Assembly (NCBI GenBank): GCA_036872755.1
Contig: JAVHNS010000004.1
Coordinates: 1,674,001-1,738,000, forward strand
Length of the DNA: 64,000 nt
DNA from: Orbilia blumenaviensis
Taxonomy: Eukaryota > Ascomycota > Orbiliomycetes > Orbiliales > Orbiliaceae
Direction: 5' to 3'
Made by a program: the position numbers and the translations under genes. A model generated the notes under the pieces. That model worked only from the letters and a program-made list of their open reading frames with translations. It made no database searches and was not told the DNA's origin. Positions 11,601 through 24,300 of this stretch are shown here, one piece after another; positions within the stretch are counted from its first letter, which is position 1, and every line of letters starts with the position of its first letter.

Positions 11601-13906
11601 CACGCGCGAGTCGAGACAGCTTTTGGTTTTAATTAAGTTGGGGAGCGCTCATTGCAATTGGTGAGGATTGGCTCGATTTATTGCAGATGGGAAGGATACT
11701 TAAAAGTATGGTTGCAGGTTTTTTATTTTATTTTTTAAAAGCTTGGTGGGTGAGATAGCTAGATCGATATCCAGGGAAGGGGGGGAATCGAATGGATCTA
11801 GTTGAATAAGAAGAGGGCCAGAAGATCGATCAAGCAGCAGAGGTAGCAGCAGATACCGGCAGATCTAGAGAATAAGAATAAGAATAAGAAGAAGAAGGAC
11901 AAGAGGTTAAGAAGGAAAGAAGAAGAGAGGGAGAGGAAGGGAGAGGAAGGTTTTAAAAAAGAAACGGCAAGTTTCCTTATTAAATTGTTATTTCCACAGG
12001 GCAGCAAAGTGCAGTAACAGTACAGCTTAGGTTTCCCGTCAAAGCAAGATCATATCCGGCCATTAGGATCAATTGTATTTCCTGACTTGCATGCTTTGTT
12101 TGTTTGGTGGGCGCCGTTGACTCCTCATCCTTCCTCTATATTCTTTCTCATCTATCTCTTCTAATTGCCCGGGTACCTAGGTAGGTAATTACTTACTTAC
12201 TTATTAAGTAATTCGTTCTTTCTCTTTCTCTCTCTCCGCCAAGTTGATAAAAGCCCAGGCTCCAGGCAATTCAACACTACTCATTCGTTTCGATGAGCAT
12301 GAGGCTGCTATGCCATGCCAGTCTGATCTGATCTGGTCTGGCCAGGGTCCATTACATTCTTGTTCATCTGGTCTGGTCTGGTCCGGTCCGATCTGATCTT
12401 ATGTGTCTGGCCTGGTCATGAAATAAAAATAAAAAAAAGTCGCCTTGAAGCTATGGATGCTTTTTCGGCGTCGGCCGTTTATGCTACCTACTACACGGCT
12501 ACCCGAAATATATGTTGAATGCAAGCAAGATGCAAAATGCGAAATGCATGATCATGATTGATCATGATGTTGCCGCCCCCTCTCTCCCTCGGCTTTCCCA
12601 GCCCCCAATTCATGTAATCGAGGATCGGTGGCACATACATAGGTACTTACATACATACATACTTACTTACTTACATATCATCATCATATGCATCTCATAA
12701 TTTAATATATTGTTGTTATATCATATCTACTCGACTCCCTGAGCTTGGCCTACCCACCAAAAGGCCAAGTGACTTTTTAGTCTTCGAAACGGGCGTGACA
12801 GCCTGAGTCAAATCTAATGCTCTAGGAGGGTATACTACCTACTCCTACTACTAAGTACGTATAAACTGAATGTCCCCGCAGACGAAACTGGCGATCGACA
12901 AGCCGGCAGTGGTCTCGAGTCGACTGTTTTCGGCAACTGGACACCGACCTGGCGCTGTCTTCGGCCGCTGCGCTCTTCCCATGAGCTTTTTTAGTCAGTT
13001 AGCTAGCTAGTCAGCCGGTTAAAAAATAAAATAAATTAGAAAAAAACGATTCCTCCTCCTTGGAAGCAAAAGGGAATCGTGAAACAGATATTCTCAGAAC
13101 CCAGCCGGCACTTGTAAAACGCATGATGCAGTGTCGCGCTTTGCCTTTTATCCCCAGGAGCTAGGTATTGCAACTGTGGGGCAACCCTCAGCTTGCTCTT
13201 TCGTTATCCCCGTTTGCATGCGGAAGGTCCTGCGAAACATAAGATTTTCAACAACTCCCTTTGTTTTCCCTTTGTTTTTTGTTTTTGTTTTTTTTTGTTT
13301 TTTAATCCCTGGTAGATTTTAAAATCTTATCAGTTCGCAATTAATTGCCCTCAACTATTGATCGATTGGGATTTTGGATCGCGGTCTCAGGTTCAATCCC
13401 ATTATAAGGCAGTCAGACATCCACCTATCCATATCCAGACCCAGGTCCAGGGTTTCGGTTTCGGTTTCGATCAAGCTTTGACAAGTACTTGTAAGTACTG
13501 ACTTAAGTAGCTGTTGTTAGGTTTCTGCGAGATACCGGGGAGACGGTGCGCACTGTTCTGCACGTATAGGCTATAAGTAGGAGGTATGTAGCTATCTATA
13601 TCTGAAGCTCCGATGCCTTGAATTCTCGGAACGATCTATAATTGGTAGGGCTCTGAAGAATTGGTTGGCCGGCCGGCCAGATATCCCAATCGATATTTCA
13701 AGCGAGCAACCAGCTGGCCAGGCGAATTGAGCTTTAACCAGGCAGACCCTCCAAACGCGAACACCGGTCATAGACCTAAATTCGGCGAGTCTTTTTAGCG
13801 ACCTCCTGCAGGCCATGCATGAGATGAGATGATAAATGTTATATTCCGGTTGCCTGCCTGCTTCCCTCCTTACCTGGGACGGTTTGCCTGGCTCTGCAAT
13901 ATGCAA
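8601..13906. other. gene desert upstream of PKA
   Basis: More than 5 kb without a supportable coding gene. Open frames are at most about 120 codons, lack splice partners and have low-complexity translations. The stretch holds TTTC repeats (9418-9442), a triple CTAAGCTG (about 9519-9545), AATTAACCAAGC repeats (9758-9785), GT-rich runs (10018-10035), an A23 run (10520-10543), TAGGTACC-type motifs (8913, 10433, 12174) and GATCTG/GGTCTG repeats (12316-12415). It may hold the long PKA promoter or noncoding transcripts. Confidence 0.6.
10409..10543 (+). mobile_element. possible degenerate tRNA-derived SINE
   Basis: GGGAGAGCTGGCTCAGTAAT resembles a tRNA 5' end with a pol III A box (TGGCTCAGT). About 85 bases on, GGATTCGATTC resembles a B box, and about ten bases later an uninterrupted run of about 23 A begins. 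This order (A box, B box, A tail) is that of a SINE. Against it: the box spacing is longer than in a tRNA, no acceptor stem can be folded, and no second copy is seen in the window. Confidence 0.25.
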
Positions 13907-14917
13907 TCAGCGTTTCTCGCCCTCGCGTTCTTCTGCCCATAACGAGTCGATAATTTGAAAAACGGCTGTGATTCCCTGTAAGATATCATCACTGATCGCC
14001 TCTCTACCCCATCGCTGCAAGGCCTTGTCCGGGTGCCACCGCACTCTTTCAAACCGCAGGATATCATTGTAAGATTTGTTCTCCGTGCCGTCGTCAGCGC
14101 CGTCATTCGCTTTCGGCGCCGACTTGAAAAAGCTCTCGATGGCCTCTTTTGATATGTCTTTTCGGCGTCCCGACTCCACGGGCCACGGAACTTCAATACG
14201 GCCCGAACTCGGCTTGTCTTTCTTTGTGATATCTTCCCAGATACCCGTATAAACCGCCCATGCTTTCTTGATCTTCTCGCTATTCTTCCTTAATCGCCTC
14301 TCCTTCTCGAGCAATAATCTCTCCCGTTCCCTCCTCTGCCATTCAGCCCTGTCTTCCTCCTCTTGCTTCTTTTCCCGTTCCCGTTCCTTCTTGATCCTCT
14401 TTCTTTCCTTTTCCATGTACTCATCGGTCTTTTCATACATCCTCCTTCTCACATATTCCGCATATTCCTCATCAGTCATCATCTCCAACTCTCCTTTTTC
14501 ATTCTGCACCTTCGGCCGCTCGTAGAGATGTATCGGCTGTCCATAAACACCTTCCCAATAAGCCGCCCCTTCATCATCAGCCATTGCCTCAAACAGCGAT
14601 TCTCGAAACGCCGCTTCGGGATCCTTGTATTTGAAACTGTTCTGACCGGGTAAGAAGACATCATCGTAGAGTGCTGGATCATCTGTTTCTGCTACAGTCG
14701 GTTGTTGTTGTTGTTTTCGTTTCTTGCGACCGGGGGAAGCTGAGCGAGAGCGAGAACGGGATCGGGTGTGACTTCGAGGTCGTCGTCTTTCACGATCGCG
14801 ATCATTGTCATGATGTCGATGCGACCTTCGCTTGGATTTGAGCTTTAACTTGCCCTTTTTGGCGTTTGAACTGGTGTATGCATTATCGATTCCGGAGGTC
14901 GTAGTGATATCCTCCAT
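13907..14917 (-). CDS. NFKBIL1-type nuclear protein with RS-like N-terminus
   Basis: A single exon of 336 residues. The N-terminal 75 residues are basic and RS-rich (SHTRSRSRSRSASPGRKKRK), as in splicing-associated proteins. A long charged coiled coil of Glu/Lys/Arg follows (about 150-225). The C-terminal third carries RFERVRWHPDKALQRWG (about 288-304), the J-domain-like HPD-containing signature of the NF-kappa-B-inhibitor-like protein 1 family. The human relative, NFKBIL1, has been linked to pre-mRNA splicing; in fungi the family is largely uncharacterised, so a nuclear, RNA-processing role is inference. The region shared with TTI1 on its 5' side is short (about 0.37 kb). Confidence 0.75.
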   Translation of the reverse strand: MEDITTTSGIDNAYTSSNAKKGKLKLKSKRRSHRHHDNDRDRERRRPRSHTRSRSRSRSASPGRKKRKQQQQPTVAETDDPALYDDVFLPGQNSFKYKDPEAAFRESLFEAMADDEGAAYWEGVYGQPIHLYERPKVQNEKGELEMMTDEEYAEYVRRRMYEKTDEYMEKERKRIKKEREREKKQEEEDRAEWQRRERERLLLEKERRLRKNSEKIKKAWAVYTGIWEDITKKDKPSSGRIEVPWPVESGRRKDISKEAIESFFKSAPKANDGADDGTENKSYNDILRFERVRWHPDKALQRWGREAISDDILQGITAVFQIIDSLWAEEREGEKR

Positions 14918-15290
14918 TATGTCGGCCGTGATGATCTTGTCATAACATCGTAATATCTAAAAGCTGTCGATCTACCTATCAGTAGGGAAGATAGGTTGGG
15001 GTTTTATAAGTCATGCTTGTGCGCAGCCAGCCAGCTAGCAGCCAGCAATGAGCAAAACCGATTAGATTCTGCGCCCGCGTGCCACCAAACAAAAACGGGG
15101 CTATCGCCTAATGAGGAATCGGATCGGCTTAACGAGCCACAGCAAGCAGGCCTGAGCCTTCAGGCACGCGCCATGGGAATCATCCTGCAACAACCTGCAC
15201 GACACACAATGCATCTTGCGCATACGTACTTCCAGATCCTATACTCCCATCCCCTTCCCGGACAGAAGCAGGGCATACAGCTAGCACAGG
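14918..15290. promoter_or_regulatory. divergent promoter region NFKBIL1-like / TTI1
   Basis: A 373-base shared upstream region between two divergent genes. No TATA box or named site can be supported. Confidence 0.45.
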
Positions 15291-18200
15291 ATGGATGACA
15301 TTCTCGAATTCCGGCGGAAGCAAGCTTTCGCAGAAGTACGTTATTATACTTCCTTTCAAGATTCTAAAAGACAAGAATACCCAGCAGCCACACTATAGCT
15401 AACAATTCCCCCCCACCATAACTATCGATATCGATTACCAAACGAACAGCTTAAACCCCGATGCATAGCCGTCAGCCAAATCGTTCTCCGCTCTGAAATA
15501 GAACCCGAACAGTCCCGCCAACTGGTAGAAGCACTCGATAATCTTCTACAATGCATTACCAAACTCGGCGAGGTCGACGGCCTCATAAACCCTGCGACTG
15601 CAGACTACGTCTTCTTCCCGTTGTCGCATATATTCCTACGACAGCAGATGTTTATCGATAGAGCCATCGATCTGAGTTTACAATGTGTGAACGTTCTGCT
15701 GTTGAAATGCTGGAACGTGAATATTACGGGAGAACTTGCGAAGCAGTTGATGATTATGGTTACCTTTATCATTGGAGGTCCAGCGGATGGGAGTAAACCA
15801 TCCAGAGCATCTGAAGAAACAAAACTGGCAGCTACGAAATGTCTCGAATCGCTTTTTGCAGCAGTTACAAAGTCTACAGCTGCTAGGACTCAGTTCGGCT
15901 TGGTCGAGATGGCACCGTCGTTAGGACACTCTCTCACAGTATTACTGGATCTCATCCCGGCGACATCGTTTACGAACCTTCAGGTGGCCGCCAGCAGTGC
16001 TGTTCACCACCTCTTCACAGGATGTATCAGCGACGACGATATCCTCGCAAGTTTTCTTCCGGGAACAGTATCAACGCTCTGCAAGTTCCTCGATTCCCGA
16101 ACCAGCGCTTCGCACAAGTCGAAAGCCTTGGTAAAAGCAATAGAAACCCTATCAGATGTTATAAGACTCGTTCTCATGGATATCAAAACATCCAACCTAC
16201 CCACATCAGATGGAATGGGTGGCGCTCTTAACAGCGATTCTATTACAACCATACGGACGCAGTCATGGTTACACGGTACTTCGGAACAAATACGAATGGG
16301 CCTTACAGGCGTCTGCAGTCTACGAAAACACAGGATGTTGAACGTCAAAAAATCACTTTTGAAGCTATGCCAATCTATAGCTCGAGACTGTCCCCAGTCA
16401 TTAGAATCATCTTTACCAATTATAATCGAAACACTAGTCAGTCTATCAGCCGACAAGGAGGAGGAATTCTCCTCACAAGCTCAAGAAGCACTCACTACTC
16501 TGGCCGGGTACAACGAGAGCATAACCCAAGTTCTACAAAAGAGTCTACACGGCTGGATCCTATCCCTCCCTCGGGTACTTCAAACCAACGATGAAGACAA
16601 GAAATCGCATCTTCTTCGTGAGATTGCATCATCATTTAAGATAATATCCGACCTAGGCCAGACATCCAACATCTTACTCGACCTCTTCTCAAGAAACATG
16701 AAAGACAGCATCATAAACCTCAGCGAAAGCAACACTCCAACAATAGGACCCGAACAAGTCGTCTCGAGCATCTCCCCCGCCTCAATGGAACTCATAAAAC
16801 GAGAAGCCCAATCCGAAGAAATAACCTACCCAGCAATAATAATCCCCGGAAAAATCCAAGAAGAAACCTCAAACAACACCCTATCCCTCCTACACATGCT
16901 AGGCACAACCTCCATCGGCCTCCAGCTCGTCCACGAACACATCCGAGAAGCAAGAGTTGGAAGTGACCTCAGCAAAGCAATCTCCCTCTGGATGGCCCTC
17001 AACATCCTTCGCTCCTCACAATCAAAACCAGTAGATGACTTCTTCGTAACCACATTTACAACAAATACCCCGAAAGTACCACAACTAACAGCGGAACTAT
17101 ACTCCGTTGCTCTATCATCTCTAGTCGACACCTACGACGACCCAGAAACGAACCCACAACTGACCTGTATATCCCTCGAAGTCCTAGCCTACACAGCCAG
17201 CACAATGTCCACCTCCTTCCGCCCCGAGCTAGTAGACTGCCTATACCCCATCGTCCACCTCTTCGGATCTTCAGTATCCACCATCCAACAACATGCAATC
17301 CTAACCCTCGAATCACTCGCAAAATCCAGCGGATACATATCAACCAAAGATCTACTAGTCGAAAACGCAGACTACCTCGTAAACGCAGTATCACTCAAAC
17401 TCAACATGTTCAACATCCAACCTCAGGCTCCGCAGGTGTTGTTAATGATGATTAAGCTTGCAGGAGCGGAGTTGGTACCGCTGCTGGATGATCTGGTGGT
17501 TTCGATATTTGCGGCGTTGGAGAATTATCATGGATATGAGAGGCTTACGGAGAGTTTGTTTGCGGTGCTGGAGGGGGTTGTGGTTGAAAGTGCTGGTGGA
17601 GAGGAGAGGCTTAAGTTGATTACAGATGGGAAGGGGGTTGAGAGTGGTGAGAAGAGGAATAGGGTCAAAAGAAAGCATATGGTGACCTTAGATGATGTGC
17701 TAGGGGATCTAGACGATCTCGTCAAACGACAGAACAAGCCACTAGTAGCAGAAGTCGAAGAAGGGGAGGAGGAGGAGGAGGAAACACCCCACAAACCCTG
17801 GGGAAAAGACAAATCAACCCCCTCGAACCCATTGGAAGAGGAACAAGAAGAACCAACAGATACCTCCCTAACCAACCCCCCAGAACCAAAACCAACCCAC
17901 ACATACCTCATGATCGAATCCATCGCCCGCCTATCACAAAATTTCCTAACCTCAAGATCTTCGTCATTACGACTACATTTACTACAGCTAATATCAACTG
18001 CCTCACCACTGCTTTCCAAGCAGGAAGATAACTTCCTACCATTGATTAACCAGCTTTGGCCGGTTATAGTTGACAGACTCGGAGATACCGAGCCCGCTGT
18101 CACGGTTACGACGGTTAACACGATAAGAAGGTTATGTATCGACTGTGGAGAGTTTTTATCATCCCGCATAGAAGAGATATGGCCTGTTTTAATCAATGTC

Positions 18201-18632
18201 GCACGGAAGGCAAAACAGGAGGTGGATAAAGAACAAATTCGGATAAAAGCTGCTGGTGGTAAACAAGTCACACAGAGGGGGAGAACGGGAATAGCGGGCT
18301 ACGCAGTTCATAACCAGATCTGGGCGGCGATTGTATGCCTTTTTGAGGCGGTGGTGGGGTATACGAGGATTGGAGATGGAATGTTTGAAGATATAGTGGG
18401 AATGGTGGGGAGGGAGTTTGCGGAGAGTGTAGAAGGGTATGAACGGTTGAAGGAGGCTTTGGAGGAGGTGGATGCGGATATTGTGTGGTTGGAGATGATG
18501 AAGTGGAGTGAGGGGATGAGGGAGAGGTGGGGGGTGGTGCCGGAGAAGGTTATGATAGCGGGGTTTGGAGGGGAGGAGAGGGTGGTGGAGTTTGAGCCTG
18601 TGGTGCTGAGGGGGGTTGAGGTTGCTGTATAA
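15291..18632 (+). CDS. TTI1: TELO2-interacting protein 1 (TTT complex subunit)
   Basis: Two exons (15291-15335 and 15450-18632) give 1075 residues, the normal size of Tti1. The first exon codes for only 15 residues (MDDILEFRRKQAFAE). The intron has GTACG, a GCTAAC branch and an ACAG acceptor. The protein is an alpha-helical HEAT-repeat protein; the N-terminal YVFFPLSHIF block and the helical C-terminus ending in WLEMMKWSEG are typical. An acidic low-complexity insert lies near residue 790-830 (VEEGEEEEEETPHKPWG). Tti1 works with Tel2 and Tti2 and Hsp90 to fold and stabilise PIK-related kinases (TOR, ATM/Tel1, ATR/Mec1). Coding-strand composition alternates between A/C-rich (about 16600-17420, 17700-17990) and G/T-rich blocks (17430-17690, 18200-18632). 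Confidence 0.88.
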
Positions 18633-19982
18633 TAGATAGTACATACGCACTGCGTGATGATATCAAGATTGCCATGGGGAACACTACGATACTAGTAGAT
18701 ATAACGTGAGGTTTACGTTATAAGAATATGTTAAAAATTCAAATCAGCCCTGTAGGACGAGACCACTACAGAAAAGCCTTAGGATTCAACTCCTTCCAAT
18801 TGGTCAACCCCCCCCGCTAGTCATTGGGGCCAACATGTATAACCACAGACAGCTCGAATCACAGGAGCATAAACCAGGTCTATATACTAGCCAGCTTGGT
18901 AGACAAAAAGCGCGCTAATTCGAATCAAGTAACATAACGATGTAAAAGGTCAATCAAGAAGCCATCAAGGCCCTTCGTATTGCGCATGCATGCATAATCC
19001 AAGAACATCGCTTGCTATCTATGCTAATACAAAAAAGAAGAAAAAGAAAGCCAAAGTCACAAAATAATAGGCTGCAAAAAACTCCACCTGCATAATCCAA
19101 CGTCCAAGGATGTCAAAAACAGCTAACAAAAAGTAGGTATACCAGAATACATTAAAACAAAAAGATATGATCGCAATTGTAAGTTTGTTGAAAGAAAAAG
19201 AATGGAAAAAAGATATTATGAAAAAATATTTCGTAATATAACCCCATCTCCAAGATCCTGTACTACCGTAGTCATACGTCGTACAGGTAGCGCAACCTCT
19301 CCCTTCCACCTTCCATTATCCTCGCGCGAGAAACGGTCGAAAAGATGCGATGATCGATGACCTCACATGGCGATAACGCTATCGCGACTGCCGGAACAAA
19401 CGCATTTAAGATTTCGCCAAAAAAAATAGTACAACGTTCCAGATGCAGATGTACGATGATCCGATCCACGCAGGGAAAACCATAAACCCTAAAAACTACA
19501 CCCGGAAGGGGTAATTCGGGTCCACAAAAAAGAAAATCTTGTGTCTCGTATGCATGCGTGTGTGTGACCTTTGAAAGAAAAGAAAGAAGAAAAAAAGCTC
19601 GTAGATGATTGATATTGATTTAAGAATTGTAGATGTAATTAAAAATGTTGTGTATGTGTATTCAAAGGGAAATTTTGGTGGTAGAATGTTGTATATAGAA
19701 GGATGATAAGAGAAGATGATGATGCAAGGAGATTCGTAAAACGTCGTAATGATAATGATGAATGTTCGTTGTAGTCCTGCGCGGTATCCCAGACGCTAAA
19801 TTGCATGATGATGATGATGATGATAGGACCGAAGAAACAAATCCGTGAATTCGAAGCCAAAAAGAAAAAACAAGGTCATTCCATCCAAATTTAGTTGCGC
19901 TGAAAACGGAATCGATGCTGCTGAATTTCGAAGGGGTATATGACGAATTGAAAAAAAAACAAAAAAAAAACATAGATGTTGA
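18633..19982. other. convergent intergenic region TTI1 / Ecl1-like
   Basis: About 1.35 kb between two 3' ends, AT-rich, with an (ATG)n tract at about 19802-19823 and A-rich runs near 19950-19970. No gene is seen; it probably holds both 3' UTRs. Confidence 0.55.
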
Positions 19983-21340
19983 TTAATAGATATCGGTCCA
20001 AGTGCTTCTAAGTTTTGTGCTCTCCCCAGGTGTTGGGCTGCTGGTCCTGCTGATGGTCATCATAGGAGCTGGGCTACCTGCCCGACTGACCATTGGCGAG
20101 CTTCGGACCATTGGCTGTGGTGGTGCCCTCATGCCTTCAAAGTTAAAGAGTTTCTTCAAACTTCCTTGACCTTGTCCCTGGTTATAGACATTTTGCTTTT
20201 CATAGATCTGTTGTTGCTGTTCTGTCATTGTCCCAGGTGGGCCCATGGGGAAACCAGGAGGTTGTGATGTAATGCTGCTGATTGGGGTGACAAGGTCAAT
20301 GGACCGTGGAGATGAATTGGATGAATAAGAATAAGGATTGCGAATGGGAGGCAATGGGCGAGTTATATTTCCTTGGTATGGGTTGTATGGGCCATGGGAG
20401 GATGTGCTGGTAGCAGGTGAATTTGCAAGACTAGGAACCGATGTGAATGTGTTATTACGAGGAAGGTGATGGGGACGCTTCGAAGGCAGGAACACCCCAC
20501 TGCTACTGGTCGGCGAAGGTGGGGCGGACATGCTCGGGTACGACATTTCGTAAGCTGGCCTGCGGTGGAGAGGGATAGGGTCGGATGGCGGTGAGAAAGA
20601 TCCATGGCCATAGTTACCCATGGGGTTGGATACGGTTCTTGCCATTGGGATCGAACGAGCAGTGGTCGGCGACGACGGTGCGATCAAATTCGGCGGGGCG
20701 ATGTCGACATAACCCAGTCTAGGGGATATGGGAGGAGTATTCCATGACCCGAAGCCGCCATGGTGCTGGAATGGAACTGACCCGCTGGTCGGGGCTGAAC
20801 TTGGGTTTGACTTTGTGTCTCGGTCCCGTCGTCGACACCTACATATATACTGTCAGTCCCTGAATGGATGGAGTTGGAAATAGCTCCGGAGAGTATCTAG
20901 ACAGTGGATATATATAACATACGCTTCGCTGCAATATAAAATACCGTTATTTGGAATGACAATTTGCTTCTCGCAAAAAGAGCTATCATGAAAACGGGCC
21001 AATGTCAGCTCAACACATTCGCATTGTATATTACTTGATATCGTGATGTTGGAACCAACAAGATGTCGATAGATATTACGTAAAAATCAGAAACACCAGA
21101 AAAACGGGTGCCGTGGGAAGGGGTTTGTATAACAGAACAAGTAGGTACTCACCAAAAGGGTAGGAAACTCGCCGCCATCAATGGATCTATTTCTGCTCCT
21201 GCTGCTGCAGCAGAGGCCTTCTTCTCACGAGCCGCGACAGCTGAGGATGTTGGTGGTGGAAGTCCTCGGGATGAAGAAGAAACAGTGGCAGACTTTCGAA
21301 GGGGCGGTCTGATGGCCTTTCTTCGCACGGCGGCAGCCAT
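19983..21340 (-). CDS. Ecl1-family (life-span regulatory factor) zinc-finger protein
   Basis: Three exons (21153-21340, 20923-20982, 19983-20838) give 367 residues. The second exon of 60 nt carries the core of the domain. Joined residues read FCSFCEKQIV, then a short loop, then ILYCSEACRRRDRD: a Cys-x2-Cys...Cys-x3-Cys zinc-binding unit of the fungal Ecl1 (extender of chronological lifespan) domain. The rest is disordered, rich in Ser, Pro, Asn and Gly, with a conserved-looking Pro/Ser tail ending SPTPGESTKLRSTWTDIY. Ecl1-family proteins in yeasts are induced by starvation and metal limitation and prolong chronological life span; the filamentous versions are mostly unstudied. The start at 21340 is followed by an Ala/Ser/Arg-rich N-terminus. 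Intron 1 (170 nt) is long for this window. Confidence 0.75.
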
Positions 21341-24300
21341 TGTAATAAGTTATTAATACCTCGGTCTCGAAAATCCTATTTATTATTTATGCTTTTGGGC
21401 TGGTATGGCTTGGTTCCTGTCTGTCTCTGCAATGCCCCCCAGGTATGTCTGGTATCAATGATATCAGGTTGCAATTGCTTTCCGCTTTTGGTGCAACCAC
21501 CAATAACAATACAGCAGAAATTAGATTTCGACGACGAGACCGGTCACTCAGAGATACAATATGATGATATCTCTCGCTTTTGGGGATATCGTCTCCCTTG
21601 AACTCAGTCCTTTATAGACTCGCGCCTCTGAAATCCGTTGCCAGCCAGCTAGGACGGATTCGACTGGAAGCTCTGCGCGAGCGATTTATCCCTCAGGAAC
21701 TCTGCTTCTGGGATCCACTAGACAGCACCGCCGGCCGACACTATCTGTGACGCAGAGGCAAGACCGGCCTGGGTGGTATGTGGTATCTGGAGCTACTGGT
21801 CCGGACCCAGACGTATCTTGTCTCGCAGCCAACTAGCTTTTAGCCTGTCTTTATTTTTGGTGTCTGGTTTTTCCCCCTGCGCAGATAAGGCGAAAGAGAA
21901 GATAAGCTTGGCCCTTTCGATTCACGCAAACAGAATTGTCAGAGCAAAGCCAAAAAGATGCTGCAATTTCTCGCAATTGCCAGAGATAATAGCCCTAGCG
22001 GTATTCGGGAAGTGCACGCGATGCCTGATACTCGATGTTGGTTAAAAACAATAATACTTTTTGTTTTTTCCGTATGAAATTTTTCCTTTGGATCGAAGAA
22101 TTTCCACCCCTTGTGATCATGCACAAGCTGTTGCAGATGCTTGCTGCTTGCTTCACAAGCGATCCTGACTAGCGGGATTGTCGGGTTGGCGGTGGAGAGA
22201 AAAAATTAAGGGTCCTGGGACTTCTAGAACCAATTGAGGTTCGCCTAAATTGACGCACGTCTTGGTCAAGATGGTGACAGCCGTTTGATGTTGTTATTTC
22301 CTGCAAAGATGGCTAAATGTTGGATCGAAATTTTTCTGGTTGGAGCTTGCTGTTTATTTTCAAGATGTGTGTTTAAGGGGTGTGTGCCTGATTTTCCAGC
22401 TAAGCTGGTGTCGTCAACTGTTTTGCAGAAGTTGATTGCGGTGTGTCTGAATCTCCTTGGTTGGGGTATGCTGTGGGCGAGTATGGGATGAGACCAACTT
22501 CCAATATTCTAGCTTGTTTACTGCCGCCAGTTGAAGGGAGATCTTCACACACACACACAAGCTACCCGCAAATTTAGTGCGAAGACTGCCCGAGTCAAAC
22601 AGAATGAGGCAGTTGGATATGGCAGTTGGTCCGAAGGGCCAGCTTTGAGCTTTAGGGTTTTCCGTTGTATCTATACTCGATCAACTTGGCAGAGTGTACT
22701 GTCCTGGCCAGGTATTGGTATAACAAAAAAATAGGTTCCGTTTCGTACGTATTCAGCAGTTCGTTGTTCTATCGAATGGCTTAGGAATCCTTCGTCAGGT
22801 CTTAGAAGATCCAAAAAATCGCAACCTGAGAATGCCCGTTTAGAACGAATGTGAACGAAAAGAAGAGGAAGAAAGATGGGGAAGGGAATTTGGATCGGAA
22901 TGGGGAAAACAACAGTAGACGATTCGAAGGAGGCTTCGAGATGAGCATGAGTATGCAGGTAGGCTTCTTTTTAGACTGCTGGGCTGCTGCTTGCTGCTGC
23001 TCTCCAGGTTTAATGTCTCCTCTGCGCTCCGCTACATTAGCTACGTTCGTTAAATCTCCACCACCCCCCATGTAGCCATACATACCTCAAGTACACACAG
23101 GTGTACAGGTACATGTGCATATGCACCCTCGTCTTGGTTCCCAGAGTTTCGTGGCTTTTCTGGAGTGGTGAACTCCCACATGAATGCACACCCTCGCCTT
23201 CGGACATGGCCATGTCTTTTTTTTTCGTTTCGTGTCGAGGGTGGTTGTTAATTCCTTCTGCGAGAATCCGGGGTAAGGTATGATATCTAAGCACGATGGC
23301 CAAATGTGGGGGAGGCGTACGGCGTCCAATCTTGGGTCAATGCAATTGCGAAACATTGTGACCCTGTTCGAACACAAAAATCAAAAAATTCTCCATTCAC
23401 TTAGCAAATCGGAATCTCAAAAGAAACAAAAAAAGACCACTTGAGACGAGTGGAGAATAATTGAAGAAAAAAAAAAAGGAGATATAATCGGCTCGGCCAT
23501 TGTCAGGGATCCCCCACTGGGCGCTCGAGCTCGATGCTTCAGATCGTCTTGGTGAGGCTTGCATGCTTCAGAATATTCTGCTACCCAGTACTGACCTATA
23601 TCACACAGTTTTAGCGTTGCCGGTTCCCCATTGTCACAGCGGAATCACTTTTCCCTACCCGACATATTTTATTACTATTATCTTGATTCACACTTTGCTG
23701 AAGCTAATGAGCCGTCACGCGGAAATCGGGTACGGGCGGTCGAAACCGCAGCTCACAACGTTCCACAACCAGCCGACCACGAGCTAGAGTAATTAGCCCT
23801 TGTTTTTCCCGCCCTTCGGTTCAACTAAGCTCGAGCTCGAGCTCGTGGGTAGTGTGGTTGGATGGATCACATAGGGAGGAGGGTTATACTCGAAAATGTA
23901 ATATTGGACACCGTCTATGCATCTACCACGAGCTCGCGTGGGGGCAACCACACCGAGATTCTGCATACGCATTGGTCATGGTAATGATAATGGAACAATC
24001 AGAGATGACGGCACTCACATCATGCATCATCGTTGACGTTCGAAATATCTTTCGAGAAAAAACTTGGAATATTTCCGGTTTGAGGGGGTGTTTCGATCTC
24101 GGGAATTATAATTGTGTGATTGCCATGGCATGCCATGGAATCGACTTGGGCTCCATCTCGAGTCGTGGCAGTGGCTAGTGGACTGGGACACTTGCCTCTG
24201 AATCGTGGCAAGGTTTTTGTTTCCATAATAAGCATTTTTCACAATTTAGGGTCCTGGCAGCGCCAGCCAACTAGCAAGGGTCGGTGATGTTAAGATCCGC

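Noticed and set aside
13388..13402. GGTTCAATCCC, a good B-box match
   Set aside because: No A box at tRNA distance and the T-stem does not pair.
17528..18271. 247-codon minus-strand frame inside TTI1
   Set aside because: Antisense shadow of the TTI1 coding region, with Ser-rich translation from Glu/Asp codons.
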